Shown: positions 1 to 8,896 of the stretch, piece after piece
Layout: each line of letters starts with the position of its first letter
Position numbering within the stretch: the first letter of the stretch is position 1
DNA from: CAYGZA01 sp964354135
GTDB lineage: Bacteria > Planctomycetota > Planctomycetia > Pirellulales > Thermoguttaceae
Assembly (NCBI GenBank): GCA_964354135.1
Contig: CAYGZA010000014.1
Coordinates: forward strand, 1 to 42,558
Length of the DNA: 42,558 nt
Direction: 5' to 3'
Translations under genes and position numbers: made by a program
Notes under the pieces: model-generated
What the model saw: only the letters and a program-made list of their open reading frames with translations
What the model was told of the DNA's origin: nothing
Databases searched by the model: none

Positions 1-1
1 C

Positions 2-206
2 GGCCAAGTGTCAGTAATTCGAGGTCGGCCCTATACTGCCAGAATGCGTATGCGTGCTGTCATCAGAGGTAGTCAGCGTTTTTCGCGTCGAAAGCTCCTT
101 CACCCGGTTCTGAGGAGGTTTCGAGGCGAAAAACGCGGTCCGGCAACCCACGAAATACGGCTTCAAACACCAAACGGGGGTGACCTCGTATTACTGACAC
201 TTGGCC
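2..206. mobile_element. MITE-like element with 25-bp terminal inverted repeats
   Basis: The arms at 2-26 and 182-206 are inverted repeats of each other over 25 bp with one mismatch. A second inverted repeat is nested inside: an 11-bp perfect pair at 76-86 and 126-136 (GCGTTTTTCGC and its complement), continued by TCGAAA/TTTCGA. There is no transposase and no convincing reading frame. The left flank is only one base long, so a target-site duplication cannot be tested. It is best read as a non-autonomous miniature element or a large REP-like palindrome. Confidence 0.6.
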
Positions 207-212
207 TATCAG

Positions 213-239
213 CACTCAGCTATCGGCACTCAGCTATCG
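213..239. repeat. Short tandem direct repeat
   Basis: The 13-mer CACTCAGCTATCG occurs at 213-225 and again at 227-239, directly after the inverted-repeat element. It is a low-complexity tandem repeat with no visible coding role. Confidence 0.6.
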
Positions 240-298
240 CCTCTCAACGGTAAGCTGGAAGGCAATACCTGAAAGCCGATCGCGTTTCCTCCGCTTTC

Positions 299-2896
299 TC
301 AATGCGACTCAGGAGCGACGCACCGAAACCCGATCGTCGCGCACCGGTCCAGGCCCGAGTTCATGAGGAGGAACTTCGCGTGCGACTGGATCGGCTGCGG
401 TCCCCCGGGAAAGTACCAGATCGACCCCTCGGCCTTGTACCGGCTCCCCCCTCGCAAAAGGACAAACCGGCAGTGGCCGTCGTCGCGCTCGCTCTCGGTC
501 CATTCGAAGACCTCGGAATGCCGGAAGGCGTCGCCGTGCCGCTCGGCCGCTCGTTGCCACTCCCACTCGGTCGGCAACCGCTTCTTGGCCCAGGCGGCAT
601 AGGCCCGGGCGTCTTCCAGGTCCACGCAGACCACGGGCTTGTCTTTGAGGGCGTCCGGGCACGTCGGGCCGCCCCAATGGTGCAGGAAACGGTCCCGGCA
701 CCGCGGCACGTATCCGCTGGCCTTCAGGAAGACCTCGAATTGGGCGTTGGTCACGGGCTTTGGGTCGATCCAGCACGGCCCCAGCGTGACGGCCACGCGG
801 TGCTCGACGACCTCCGTGTGCGGATTCCCCGTGAGAAAGCGGTCCCATTGGGCCGGCGGGGTCCCCGGATCCGGATAGCAGCCGCACTCGCGGCGCATGT
901 GGCGTACAACGAACGTTGCCTGGCCGCCATCGACCTTGAGCATTCCGGCCGTGGTCGCCGCGTCAGCGGGCGGGCACACCGGGGGGCTCTTGGGCTCGAT
1001 CACCGACCGGGCTTTCACGTACGGATCCTTTTCGGACCGCGGGACGGGGCGTTGTGCCTCTTGCCGCTGCCTCGCCAGCAGTGCGGAGATTTCGCCTTCA
1101 GGTTGTCCTGCGCGGGTCGCCACAACGGCCCCGAATGGCCCGAGAGGAAGACTCAATCGCACTTTGCCCCCCGCGCGTTGCGGCTTCAGCAGCTCACCGC
1201 GCCAGAGATCGAAGAACGTCTCTCCTCGGTCTTCGGTTTCGAGAACAGCCCCATCCAGAAGCCGGCCGCTTTGGTTCACCAGGGTCCACAGCCGTGTGTC
1301 CGTCCCCCGCCAACACGAGGCATAGACCTTGTCCACCTTGGTCGGGTAGTACGGCAGCCATTCCCCTTCGGTGAACAGTGGAGCGAAATGCCGCAGCACC
1401 GCAGCCATCCGCCGCAGCGTCGCCCGGTCTTGGGCGTTCCACGGGTTCCAGTAGCCGAAGATGTTCTCCCATACCAGCACGCCGCTTCCGTTGAGCCATG
1501 CGGCCGCCAGCTCGTCCTGATGCGACTTGTTCCAGCGGCGGATCTGGTGCTGGATGTGCCGCGGCTCCAGCCACTTGAGGTGCAACACTCCTATCTCTGG
1601 AAACGCCGCAAGCCACTGAGCCCACGAGCCGCTGCACCGCTCCATCTCCTCGATCGACGGGTGCCCCTCCGGCTCGAAGGCCACGCCGGGCCGCGCCGCA
1701 TCGACGGTCTCCCGCAGCCGGCCCGGAGCGGCGATCATCGTGTCCAGGAAGAGCCCGTCCGCCTCCAGCGCGGCGACCAGGTGGGCCAGGGCCTCCTCGT
1801 CCGGTTCCTTCTCGCGGCGGGTGCCGGTGTCCCAAGGGTTGTACGGCAAGAAGACCTTCACGCCGCGGTGGTGAAAATCCTGCACCGCATACCGAACGCC
1901 CGCCAGCCCGCCCGGCATGTCGCGGAAGAAATCGAACTGGTTCCGGTCGTCGGCGCCGATCCGCGGGTAGGCGTGCCACAGGACCACCGAGTCATAGCCC
2001 CCGAACTCCCGCTGGGCCTCGTCGCACAGCTCGGCAACGCGGTACCGGCGCTGCTCGGGGTCCCAAAAGCTCCGGTCGTAGACGAACAGGAACCCGCAGA
2101 CGAAGTTCCGCGTCATCCACCCGAGGTCGTCGCGGCGGTAGATCGAGTCGTCGAACGAAACGGTGCCGGCCGGCTTGGCCCTCAGGGTTTGCAGGCGTTT
2201 GGCCCGCTCGATCGCATGTGGAAACGTCAAGGTAAGCTGCCGCAGTGCCACGGAGCCGCGTTTGGCGTCGAAGGTCCCGTCCATGCCCAGGATCGGCCGG
2301 GCCCAGTGTTTCTCTGCGGCAAAGCGAGGCACCTCGACGGCGATCTCGAAATCGTGCCAGGCACCGTCTTGCGGGATCGACGCCGAGGCCACGACGGCGG
2401 ACCAGCCGCGCCACGGCCCCTCGGCCCCGCCGCCGCGGTCGCACCAGTCGAAGGCCAGACAGAGCTTGTTGTTCCCTGCGAGCCATTGGGCCTGACCTTT
2501 AAGCACTAGCCGCTGGCCGGGCGCCAAATCGGCGGCCAAAGCCGCGCGGCGGTCGGTGCGGACCCATGCCCGAACGCCGTCGAATTGAAGCAGTATCTGT
2601 GCCGGGCCCGCATCGCGGAGATGGGCCCGGGTGGTTTCGCGGTACGCACGCAGGCGCTGGAGCCACGCCTTCCAGTCCTCGCCGGGACCGGGCGGGGCAA
2701 TGTAGTGGGCGTTGTGGCGAAGGCCCCTCAGCCCGGGGAGCGAAAGCTCCCAGCGGCACCCTTCTTCCGCAATGAAATGTTCCCTGCTCCACGGCAGCAC
2801 CAGTCCGTCGGATGCCTGCCCGAACGCAGTAGAAGGCGCCAAAGCGGCCAGGACGACTACGATCCCTGGGGCAATCGCAACGACGCTACGCTTCAT
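299..2896 (-). CDS. Secreted glycosidase-like protein fused to an FGE-like (SUMF1) domain
   Basis: 865 aa with a clear signal peptide (about residues 1-26, ending near AFGQ). The central part (about 290-560) looks like a TIM-barrel glycosidase, with strand-like segments such as VKVFLPYNPWDTGT and ADGLFLDTM (Asp385). The C-terminus (about 660-865) has the hallmarks of formylglycine-generating-enzyme/SUMF1-type domains: a PVTNAQFEVF segment, KRLPTEWEWQRAAER, LLRGGSRY and a terminal GFRCV. Such domains are common in planctomycetes; many are not true sulfatase activators and may act as binding modules, so formylglycine activity is not claimed. The start is supported by an upstream GAGGAGG/GCGGAG. 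It is the third gene of a minus-strand operon, 115 nt after the transglutaminase-like gene. The substrate is unknown. Confidence 0.75.
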   Translation of the reverse strand: MKRSVVAIAPGIVVVLAALAPSTAFGQASDGLVLPWSREHFIAEEGCRWELSLPGLRGLRHNAHYIAPPGPGEDWKAWLQRLRAYRETTRAHLRDAGPAQILLQFDGVRAWVRTDRRAALAADLAPGQRLVLKGQAQWLAGNNKLCLAFDWCDRGGGAEGPWRGWSAVVASASIPQDGAWHDFEIAVEVPRFAAEKHWARPILGMDGTFDAKRGSVALRQLTLTFPHAIERAKRLQTLRAKPAGTVSFDDSIYRRDDLGWMTRNFVCGFLFVYDRSFWDPEQRRYRVAELCDEAQREFGGYDSVVLWHAYPRIGADDRNQFDFFRDMPGGLAGVRYAVQDFHHRGVKVFLPYNPWDTGTRREKEPDEEALAHLVAALEADGLFLDTMIAAPGRLRETVDAARPGVAFEPEGHPSIEEMERCSGSWAQWLAAFPEIGVLHLKWLEPRHIQHQIRRWNKSHQDELAAAWLNGSGVLVWENIFGYWNPWNAQDRATLRRMAAVLRHFAPLFTEGEWLPYYPTKVDKVYASCWRGTDTRLWTLVNQSGRLLDGAVLETEDRGETFFDLWRGELLKPQRAGGKVRLSLPLGPFGAVVATRAGQPEGEISALLARQRQEAQRPVPRSEKDPYVKARSVIEPKSPPVCPPADAATTAGMLKVDGGQATFVVRHMRRECGCYPDPGTPPAQWDRFLTGNPHTEVVEHRVAVTLGPCWIDPKPVTNAQFEVFLKASGYVPRCRDRFLHHWGGPTCPDALKDKPVVCVDLEDARAYAAWAKKRLPTEWEWQRAAERHGDAFRHSEVFEWTESERDDGHCRFVLLRGGSRYKAEGSIWYFPGGPQPIQSHAKFLLMNSGLDRCATIGFRCVAPESH

Positions 2897-3011
2897 CTCC
2901 GCTTGTCCTCCTCGCTTGCCGGCCCCACCACGCCTACCAGTTTAGCGAAGGTCGGAAGAGTCCTGCAAGCACGCCGCGTTACGCGGGTACGGGAACGCAT
3001 TCTTGGCACGG

Positions 3012-4916
3012 TCAGCGAACGTCGCTGGGAACCGAGATCTCGATCGATTCGTCGGCCGGCTCGCTCCCCGCAAGAATCGAGTACGGGCCCGGCTCCTCCA
3101 GCGCGACGGTCTTCGTCCTTCGGGCCCCCTTTTCGGTCCACACGTGCGTGATCTTCACCGGCACGGACGACCGCCGGCCGTCGTCGAGCAGGTGGGCGTA
3201 GACCCGGAAGTTGTTGAGCGCCGGGTCTCCGACATAGCGGACGTAAACCCTCTCGGCGGGCTCCGGGAGCCGGACCTCGCGATGGGCGTTGCAGTGCCAG
3301 TGCTCGGTGTCGGTCGGGACATCCGCGCGGTAGATCTCCCGGAAACCTTGCGGGGCGCCGACGGCGTAGGCCATCGTGTTCCGGGTGTTCCGGGCGGCCT
3401 CGCGGAAATGGGTGCGGAAGCTGCCGCCGGCCACAAACCAGGCGATTCTCGTGCCCGGCGGCGCCGGGACCTTGACCACCAACGGGCCGTGGATCCGTTC
3501 GGTCTTCCGCGCGGGATCGTAATCTGCCGGGCGGGCGTCGAGATACTTCAGCAGCTCCTTGGGATCGCTCCCGTTGCTGCGGATTTCCAGGACCCGCGTC
3601 TTCAGCCCGAAATGATCGCCCGCGCGGTACTCCATCCGGTTTTCGCCCTGGCGGAGCGACGGGAGCGAGGCCGGGGCCACCTGGACCCAAGTGGTCAGCG
3701 AGAGGGAGCGGACCAGGGCTTCGTCCGGCCGGCCGCGCAAGGCGATCTTGAGCAGGTAGCCGTAGGTGCCGCCGGCGTAGCGGGTCAGGTCGAGCCTGGC
3801 CGCCCCGGACGGCGCCGGTAAGTCCTCCCAGGTCAGGCCGTTGTCGAGGGAGATTTGCAGTGAAGCGCGATCGGCGTCGATTTCCAGCACCGAGGCATCC
3901 CGATCGTCGGCCGCCGTTGCCGGATCGCCCACGAGGGGCACGATGACGTACGGCGTTCGCACCTCGAACACGGCATGGCCCTCGCCGGGTTGAGCCAGCG
4001 TCAGACCGCCGGCGCCGGGCCGGACGTTCTTCGCGTCGTAGGCCCCGTCGGCGAAATCGGAAGACCCGTCGGTCAGATTCGGCCGGTAGACGAATCGCCC
4101 GTTGCCGTAGTTGTGAACGGTGAAGTGGCGATGGTTCGGCTTGGGCCCCCGCGGCTCCTCTTCGAGCAGCCTCCGCAGCCAGTCCTGTTGATTGTAACTG
4201 GCGCAGTGGTGCCATCGCCCGCCTTGCGGCTTCCACCAGCGGGTCAAGGTCTCCCCCTGCCGCAGCACGAAATCCATGGTGTGGCCGCTCTGGTTGAAGC
4301 CGTGGTAGTGATGGAGGGGCGTTTCCCGGTACACGCGGCGCGTGCTTTCCAGCGGATCGTTGGGGAAGAACAACGGGCCGCGGCCCTGCCAGAGCGAGGC
4401 GTCTTCTCGCGCCTCGGCCAAGGACGCAAGCCTTCCGTCCGGGCGGCGGAAGACCGCGCGAACGTCGATGTCCACGTAGTGCCACTTGCCTTCGTAGAAC
4501 ACTTCACTCACCACGTGGCTCCAGCCGGGGAGCGTGACGGTCCGGGCCTTGCCCTGGCCCATGTCCTCCCAAACCCCGGCCATCATCGGGCCGAATGCCG
4601 CACAGTAGGCATAGCCGTACACGTTGATAATCTTCACTGGGTCGCGGACCGTGCAGTATTCGCTGAGGTCATCCTTGCCTTCGAGCACCTCGTTCATGTG
4701 GAACACGCCCGTCCGCGTATCGACAAGGTACTTGTAGACCTCCCAGGCGATCTGGTCGCCGTGCAGCCCGCGCCAGCGGGGAAACTGGGCAAAGGTCTTC
4801 ATGCTGTAGGCATCGGCGTTGTGGGGCGAGACGACCCGGGGCGAATACTCGCGGGCAAAGGAAAGTGCCGCGCCGGCAAGCAAGATCGCGAGAGAAATCG
4901 GGGGGCTCTTGGGCAT
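3012..4916 (-). CDS. Secreted transglutaminase-like protein
   Basis: 634 aa with an N-terminal signal peptide (about 1-21). The arrangement fits a transglutaminase-like cysteine fold: Cys105 in GYAYCAAF, His134 in SHVVSEVFYEGKWHYVDID and Asp149 in the same segment, matching the usual Cys, His(x)nW and Asp order. The remaining 450 residues are beta-rich and of no family I recognise. It may be a peptidase-like or structural enzyme acting outside the cytoplasm; cross-linking activity is not established. The start is only 18 nt below the downstream TGA of the preceding gene (ending at 4935), so the genes are probably co-transcribed. The ribosome-binding site before the ATG is weak, which fits translational coupling. 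Confidence 0.7.
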   Translation of the reverse strand: MPKSPPISLAILLAGAALSFAREYSPRVVSPHNADAYSMKTFAQFPRWRGLHGDQIAWEVYKYLVDTRTGVFHMNEVLEGKDDLSEYCTVRDPVKIINVYGYAYCAAFGPMMAGVWEDMGQGKARTVTLPGWSHVVSEVFYEGKWHYVDIDVRAVFRRPDGRLASLAEAREDASLWQGRGPLFFPNDPLESTRRVYRETPLHHYHGFNQSGHTMDFVLRQGETLTRWWKPQGGRWHHCASYNQQDWLRRLLEEEPRGPKPNHRHFTVHNYGNGRFVYRPNLTDGSSDFADGAYDAKNVRPGAGGLTLAQPGEGHAVFEVRTPYVIVPLVGDPATAADDRDASVLEIDADRASLQISLDNGLTWEDLPAPSGAARLDLTRYAGGTYGYLLKIALRGRPDEALVRSLSLTTWVQVAPASLPSLRQGENRMEYRAGDHFGLKTRVLEIRSNGSDPKELLKYLDARPADYDPARKTERIHGPLVVKVPAPPGTRIAWFVAGGSFRTHFREAARNTRNTMAYAVGAPQGFREIYRADVPTDTEHWHCNAHREVRLPEPAERVYVRYVGDPALNNFRVYAHLLDDGRRSSVPVKITHVWTEKGARRTKTVALEEPGPYSILAGSEPADESIEISVPSDVR

Positions 4917-4934
4917 GGCTTCGTGTGCTAAGGA

Positions 4935-6584
4935 TCAATGATCGGACGTAACGTTGAACTTGCGCGACGCCTCGACCTTGCCGTAGAGCTCCAGCGTGTC
5001 GTAGGTCACGCTGATCGTGAACGTCTCCCTCTTGCCCGACAGCTTGAGATCCTTCGGCACTCGCCACGAGTACCCGCAGGTGCCGTCTCAGCCAAAGGGC
5101 ATCTTGCCCTCGGAGATCGTCTTGCCCGAGGAGTCGGCGATTGCGACCACCGGAGTCAGCGACAAGTCTCGCCCGCTGGCGGTTTCCTGGCGGCCGGCAG
5201 AATCGGTCCTAGGGGGCTCTTTGCGCGACGTGTCGGCCAGCTCGCGGATCATCGTGTTGAGCACCGGGTCGATCAGCACCGCGTGGACCGTGACTTCATC
5301 GCCACGCTTGAACGTCAGGTCCTTGGCAGGGCTGGCGAACATCACCTCGGGCTTGCTGGAGAAATCAAACAGATACGGCCGGTCCCTGCGGATCTTGATC
5401 CCGTAGACCGGCGCGTTGAAGGCTCCGGCTTTGCGGTTCATTGCACCTTGGCGCTTGCCGTCCACGTGGTAGTTGTTGGAGAGGAAGATCGCAAGGCGAC
5501 CGTAACGGATCCTCAGCGATTCGGGGTGGTAGTCGCCGACCGGCAGCTCGCACTCCTCCGCCGGATCGGGATACCCCGGGTGGTGCGACTCCGTGCCGAC
5601 GGGCACGATGGCAGTCTCCGACCGGAGCGAGCCGCGAATCGTGACGTCCTCAATCTGGCGGTTGCCGGGATGAATCCGCAGGACGCCGAGATCGCCGCGG
5701 TATCGCCGGACCATGAGCGTCTCGCCGGTCGGCGTGGCGGAGATCGAATAGAACCGGCCATCGACCAGGCGGAACGAGGAAATCTGGTCTGCGCCCCACC
5801 AGTCTTGCGAGGTCCCTTGGCCTCCCGCCGTCAAGTACACAGACGTAGAAGGCGTGTCGTACCGGCCGGTGATCAGTTCCGGCTGGGCCAGCACGGCGTG
5901 GTATCTGCGGCGCCCGATCTGGATCTTTCCTTTGCGCGCCTCCGTCGCCACGAAGTACATGGTGAACCCCTCATTCGCGCACGAAAGGCGCGGCAAGATC
6001 TCCACCGGCCTCGCACCGTACTCGGGTCCGAAATCGAAGCGAATGCTCAGGAGAGGGAAGACGACGTTGTCGCCCCAATGATGATAGCGGTGAGACGGAC
6101 TGGGAGGGTCGTCCATCGGGGCTAGCACGGCATCATTCGTCAAATCGAGATCGCGGTCGGCGTCGAAGTAGAGCCGGTCGTAGCCCGCGTCCGTGCCGCC
6201 CGATTCATCGACCACGAAGCAGAATCGCATACCCTTTCCCGGTTCGGTCGGGCTCTTCCCGAATTCAATCGCGCCGTACAGGGGCTGGCTCGACCGAAGC
6301 TTCGGATAGACCTTCACCTCCTTGTCAGGCAGGGTCTTCCAGTTGGTATCCTTCGCAACCCACACCACCTCCTTGTCGGGCGCGGACTTCCACCAGACCC
6401 GTTGCCCGGACGCCAGGTACTGGATCTCCGAGCGGCCGCTCTCGGTGAGTGCGGAGACCGGCCGCATCGGGTAGTCGCCGTCTTCGACTTCCGGGAGCGG
6501 GATCAGGTCGAACCAATAAGCGACGATCGCCACCCCCAAGACGACAACCAATCCGCCGGCAATGAACCATCGGCGTTTGCGCAT
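4935..6584 (-). CDS. Membrane-anchored planctomycete-type protein with in-frame TGA (candidate selenoprotein)
   Basis: The N-terminus has one transmembrane anchor (about 6-27) and the rest is probably periplasmic. An acidic DADRDLDLTND loop resembles an EF-hand/dockerin-type calcium loop. I do not recognise the family. Translation meets TGA at 5088-5090 (codon 499), but the frame stays open for 50 more codons to a TGA at 4935. The tail begins DGTCGYSWRVP and continues as a plausible beta-strand-rich end. The TGA sits where Cys would form a CxxxC pair (FG[TGA]DGTC). A SECIS-like hairpin follows at the right distance. If the TGA were a true stop, 171 nt would separate this gene from the next; if read through, 18 nt. 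The start has a GGGAG site. Alternatives are a nonsense mutation or a sequence error. Confidence 0.6.
5056..5074 (-). promoter_or_regulatory. SECIS-like hairpin after in-frame UGA
   Basis: On the minus strand the RNA reads GGUACUCG-UGG-CGAGUGCC: an 8-bp stem with one G-U pair and a UGG triloop. It starts 13 nt after the UGA, so the apical loop lies 21 nt downstream. The bacterial SECIS model asks for a stable upper stem, a loop of 3-14 nt with a G in its first two positions, and about 16-37 nt between UGA and loop; all are met. The bulged U of the E. coli fdhF element is not present. The hairpin lies inside codons for GYSWRVP, so it could also be chance in GC-rich coding DNA. Confidence 0.5.
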
Positions 6585-6693
6585 TTGACGATCTCCCGCC
6601 AGCCCAATGCCTCTCCCTCCGGTTTGGGATTCCCAATTATCAGGGCTCTATCAGGGCCCTGCAAGGTTTCGCTAGCCCGCATCTCTGACCACC

Positions 6694-6770
6694 GTGTGCC
6701 ACTGCTTGCCGCAAGGCAAGCAGTGCAGCGAATTCCGGACAAGCACTGCTTCTGCAAAGCAGTGGCACAC
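6694..6770. repeat. REP-like composite palindrome
   Basis: The outer arms GTGTGCCACTGCTT (6694-6707) and its exact complement (6757-6770) enclose two smaller hairpins: CACTGCTTGCC-GCAA-GGCAAGCAGTG at 6700-6725, and CACTGCTT/AAGCAGTG further right. The element lies between the anchored-protein gene and the beta-helix gene and looks like a dispersed extragenic palindrome. Confidence 0.7.
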
Positions 6771-6786
6771 TGCCCGCCGATCGACA

Positions 6787-8067
6787 TCAGGGTTCGTCGG
6801 CCCCGGCGTTCGTCCGCAGCCCGCGCGGCTGGCGGTCGATGTCTTCGGGGACCTCCGGCAAGCGATCGGCGGCGCGAAACACCTCGGTGCGGCCGGTCTT
6901 CAAGTGAAGGTTCCCTCCGGCCGCATCGACGAAATGCTCGGAGAGGTCCTTGGTCACGTTCCCGCGAAACTGCACCTTGCTGGCGGTCTCGACCCGCATC
7001 GCCGGACCGCTCAAGAGGTTGTTGGCCACCACCAGGCCGTCGTTGTCGTGGACCAGGCGGATGAGGCGCTGGAGCCGGCTCTGCGGGTCGTGGATCGTGT
7101 TGTGGAGGATCTTGCAGTCCCGGGTGTAGTCGGCCAGGATGCCGTTCTCGGGGGCCCGGGTCACGAAGTTGTTGCGGACGATGCAGCCGGTCGCGTGGAT
7201 CGGGAACCGGCTGCGCGAGCTGTTGCCCAGGCAGATGCCGGTGTCGCAGTCGATGATCGCGTTCCGCTCCACAGTGCAGTCGCGGCTGTCTTGCCAGAGG
7301 AACACCGCCCCGCGGGCCTCGCCGGTCCGCCCGCGGATGCCCACAAAGACGTTGTCGCTGATCGTCCAGCCGCGGCACTGCATGGCGTCGATGCCGCCGA
7401 CGTAGTTGCCGCCGAACGTCTCGGGCGTGTCGCTGGGATCATCGGAGAACTGCTTGAGGCGGTCGTTGTAGAAGAGGCAATACTGGACGCGGCAGCCGCG
7501 GGGATGGAGCCGTTCTTGGGGGGCCTCGGGCACTGCCACGGACTTCACGCCCCGCTGCCAGACGTTGTGGATGATGCAGTGGTGGATGGTCACCTTCTGG
7601 GCGAGCTTGTCGGCGTTGAGCTTCAATCCGTTGTGGCGGATGTTCTGGATCGTGAGGTCGGCGATGGTCGCGCCGGAGCAGCCGGTGATCGAGACCAGCT
7701 CGCCGTGCCGGCTCTGTTTTCCGTCGAGGACGACCCTTTGAGGATCGCCCGACGCCCCGCGGAGCGCGACGTTGTCGGCGTGCAGGTCGAGCGTTCGCGG
7801 CAGCAGGTAATGCCCGTCCTCGACCAGGATCGTCCCGCCCGGCTTGACGGTCTCCGCGGCCCGGAAGAGTCCTTCAACCGTGCCTGCGCGGATCACCTCG
7901 CCGGTGGGCCGGGGAAGGGGCGGCGCCTTCGGCAACCAGGAGGGCCGCACCAGGACGCCGGGCTCGCCGGCTACGCCACCGCTCGCGGCGGCCAAGAGAA
8001 CGAGCAGGACCGACATCCAGCGAAGTTTCGCGGCATCGGCTTGCGGGGCGACGGACGGTCGGGGCAT
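6787..8067 (-). CDS. Secreted right-handed parallel beta-helix protein
   Basis: 426 aa. The ATG at 8067 is chosen because GGAGGAG lies seven bases upstream and a signal peptide (about 1-36, hydrophobic MSVLLVLLAAASGGVAG) follows. The body is a string of beta-helix turns (for example ATIADLTIQNIRHNGLKL, GWTISDNVFVGIRG, CTVERNAIIDCDTGICLG, CKILHNTIHD). This fold is typical of pectate lyases and related polysaccharide lyases or carbohydrate-binding proteins. No catalytic set can be assigned with certainty, so it is called only as a secreted beta-helix protein likely to act on or bind a polysaccharide. Confidence 0.75.
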   Translation of the reverse strand: MPRPSVAPQADAAKLRWMSVLLVLLAAASGGVAGEPGVLVRPSWLPKAPPLPRPTGEVIRAGTVEGLFRAAETVKPGGTILVEDGHYLLPRTLDLHADNVALRGASGDPQRVVLDGKQSRHGELVSITGCSGATIADLTIQNIRHNGLKLNADKLAQKVTIHHCIIHNVWQRGVKSVAVPEAPQERLHPRGCRVQYCLFYNDRLKQFSDDPSDTPETFGGNYVGGIDAMQCRGWTISDNVFVGIRGRTGEARGAVFLWQDSRDCTVERNAIIDCDTGICLGNSSRSRFPIHATGCIVRNNFVTRAPENGILADYTRDCKILHNTIHDPQSRLQRLIRLVHDNDGLVVANNLLSGPAMRVETASKVQFRGNVTKDLSEHFVDAAGGNLHLKTGRTEVFRAADRLPEVPEDIDRQPRGLRTNAGADEP

Positions 8068-8128
8068 GTGGGCTCCTCCGGATTCTCTCCGCGGACCGAG
8101 TCCAACGGCACGGCGCCCAGGATACCAG

Positions 8129-8677
8129 CTAGCGGCCGGATTCGGCAAGAAGGGCTTCCAGCCGCTGGGCGAGCGCGGGCGGCAGATCCTCGAGCAATGA
8201 GCGGCCGATCAGTCCTACGTCGATCATGTCGCGGAGGTGGACGCGGTCCAGGTCCCGGTCCGACACCAGCTTCATCCGCACCAAACCGGCCAGCGAAACC
8301 ACCGGAATACCGGCAGAGAGCACCTCGCGCTCTTCGATGCCCGGCGCCGGCAGCTCATGGCCGGGCCGCACCTTTTCGCCGGCCCACACCAGATGTACGG
8401 CGTGCCGCGGGTTGGGGTCCTTACGGTCGAGGAACATGCCGACGCCCATCACTTCGAAATACTCCATGTCTGCGGAGAGTGCCGCAGCCCGGGCCCGCGG
8501 GAGGTCCTCGCGGCGAAGGAGGATGTCGACGTCCTTGGTGGTCCGCACGGCGGCCGGGTCCTTCGTGGTCACCCACAGCGCGACCGCCTGGCCGCCCACG
8601 AGAGCGTAGGGCATGGCGGCCCGGTTCAGCGCCGCCGTGATCCGTTCCAGGCGCTCGGTCACTTCATCAAGGGCCAT
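8129..8677 (-). CDS. Nucleotidyltransferase-like protein
   Basis: 182 aa from the ATG at 8677. The N-terminal half has YALVGGQAVALW followed by TTKDVDILL, the GG...D-x-D pattern of small nucleotidyltransferase-fold proteins (MNT/AbiEii and DUF6036-like groups). The C-terminus has a helical segment with VSLAGLVRMKLVSDRDLDRVHLRDMID, typical of these proteins. Relatives can be toxin components or stand-alone proteins of unknown function. No antitoxin or HEPN partner lies next to it. It is divergent from the large ThuA-like gene. An alternative upstream start would add 17 residues with no better ribosome-binding site. Confidence 0.7.
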   Translation of the reverse strand: MALDEVTERLERITAALNRAAMPYALVGGQAVALWVTTKDPAAVRTTKDVDILLRREDLPRARAAALSADMEYFEVMGVGMFLDRKDPNPRHAVHLVWAGEKVRPGHELPAPGIEEREVLSAGIPVVSLAGLVRMKLVSDRDLDRVHLRDMIDVGLIGRSLLEDLPPALAQRLEALLAESGR

Positions 8678-8821
8678 AATGTATTGGCTCCACAAATCCA
8701 CGTTGCGACCTCGACTGCTCGAAGGCAAATGAAGACCCTGGCGTCACCCGGAGGACTCCGGCAAACATTATACGACGGCCGGCCACCTCGTGACCATAGA
8801 CGGCTCCGATGGGTTCTTGGG

Positions 8822-8849
8822 TTGCCCCGGTGGTGTGCCGCGGTATACT
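8822..8849 (+). promoter_or_regulatory. Candidate sigma-70 promoter
   Basis: TTGCCC (8822-8827), a 16-bp spacer and TATACT (8844-8849) lie 47 nt before the ATG of the 1166-aa gene. The -10 box matches the consensus well and the -35 moderately. It is read by eye only. Confidence 0.4.
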
Positions 8850-8896
8850 CGGTATCGCTGCTCATTCCAGGGCGAAAGCAAACGAAAGGCCGATCC

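Noticed and set aside
302..2509. A 735-codon open frame on the plus strand opposite the glycosidase/FGE fusion
   Set aside because: It is a GC-driven shadow frame: low-complexity composition, no domain, no ribosome-binding site. The minus-strand gene has a signal peptide and family motifs.
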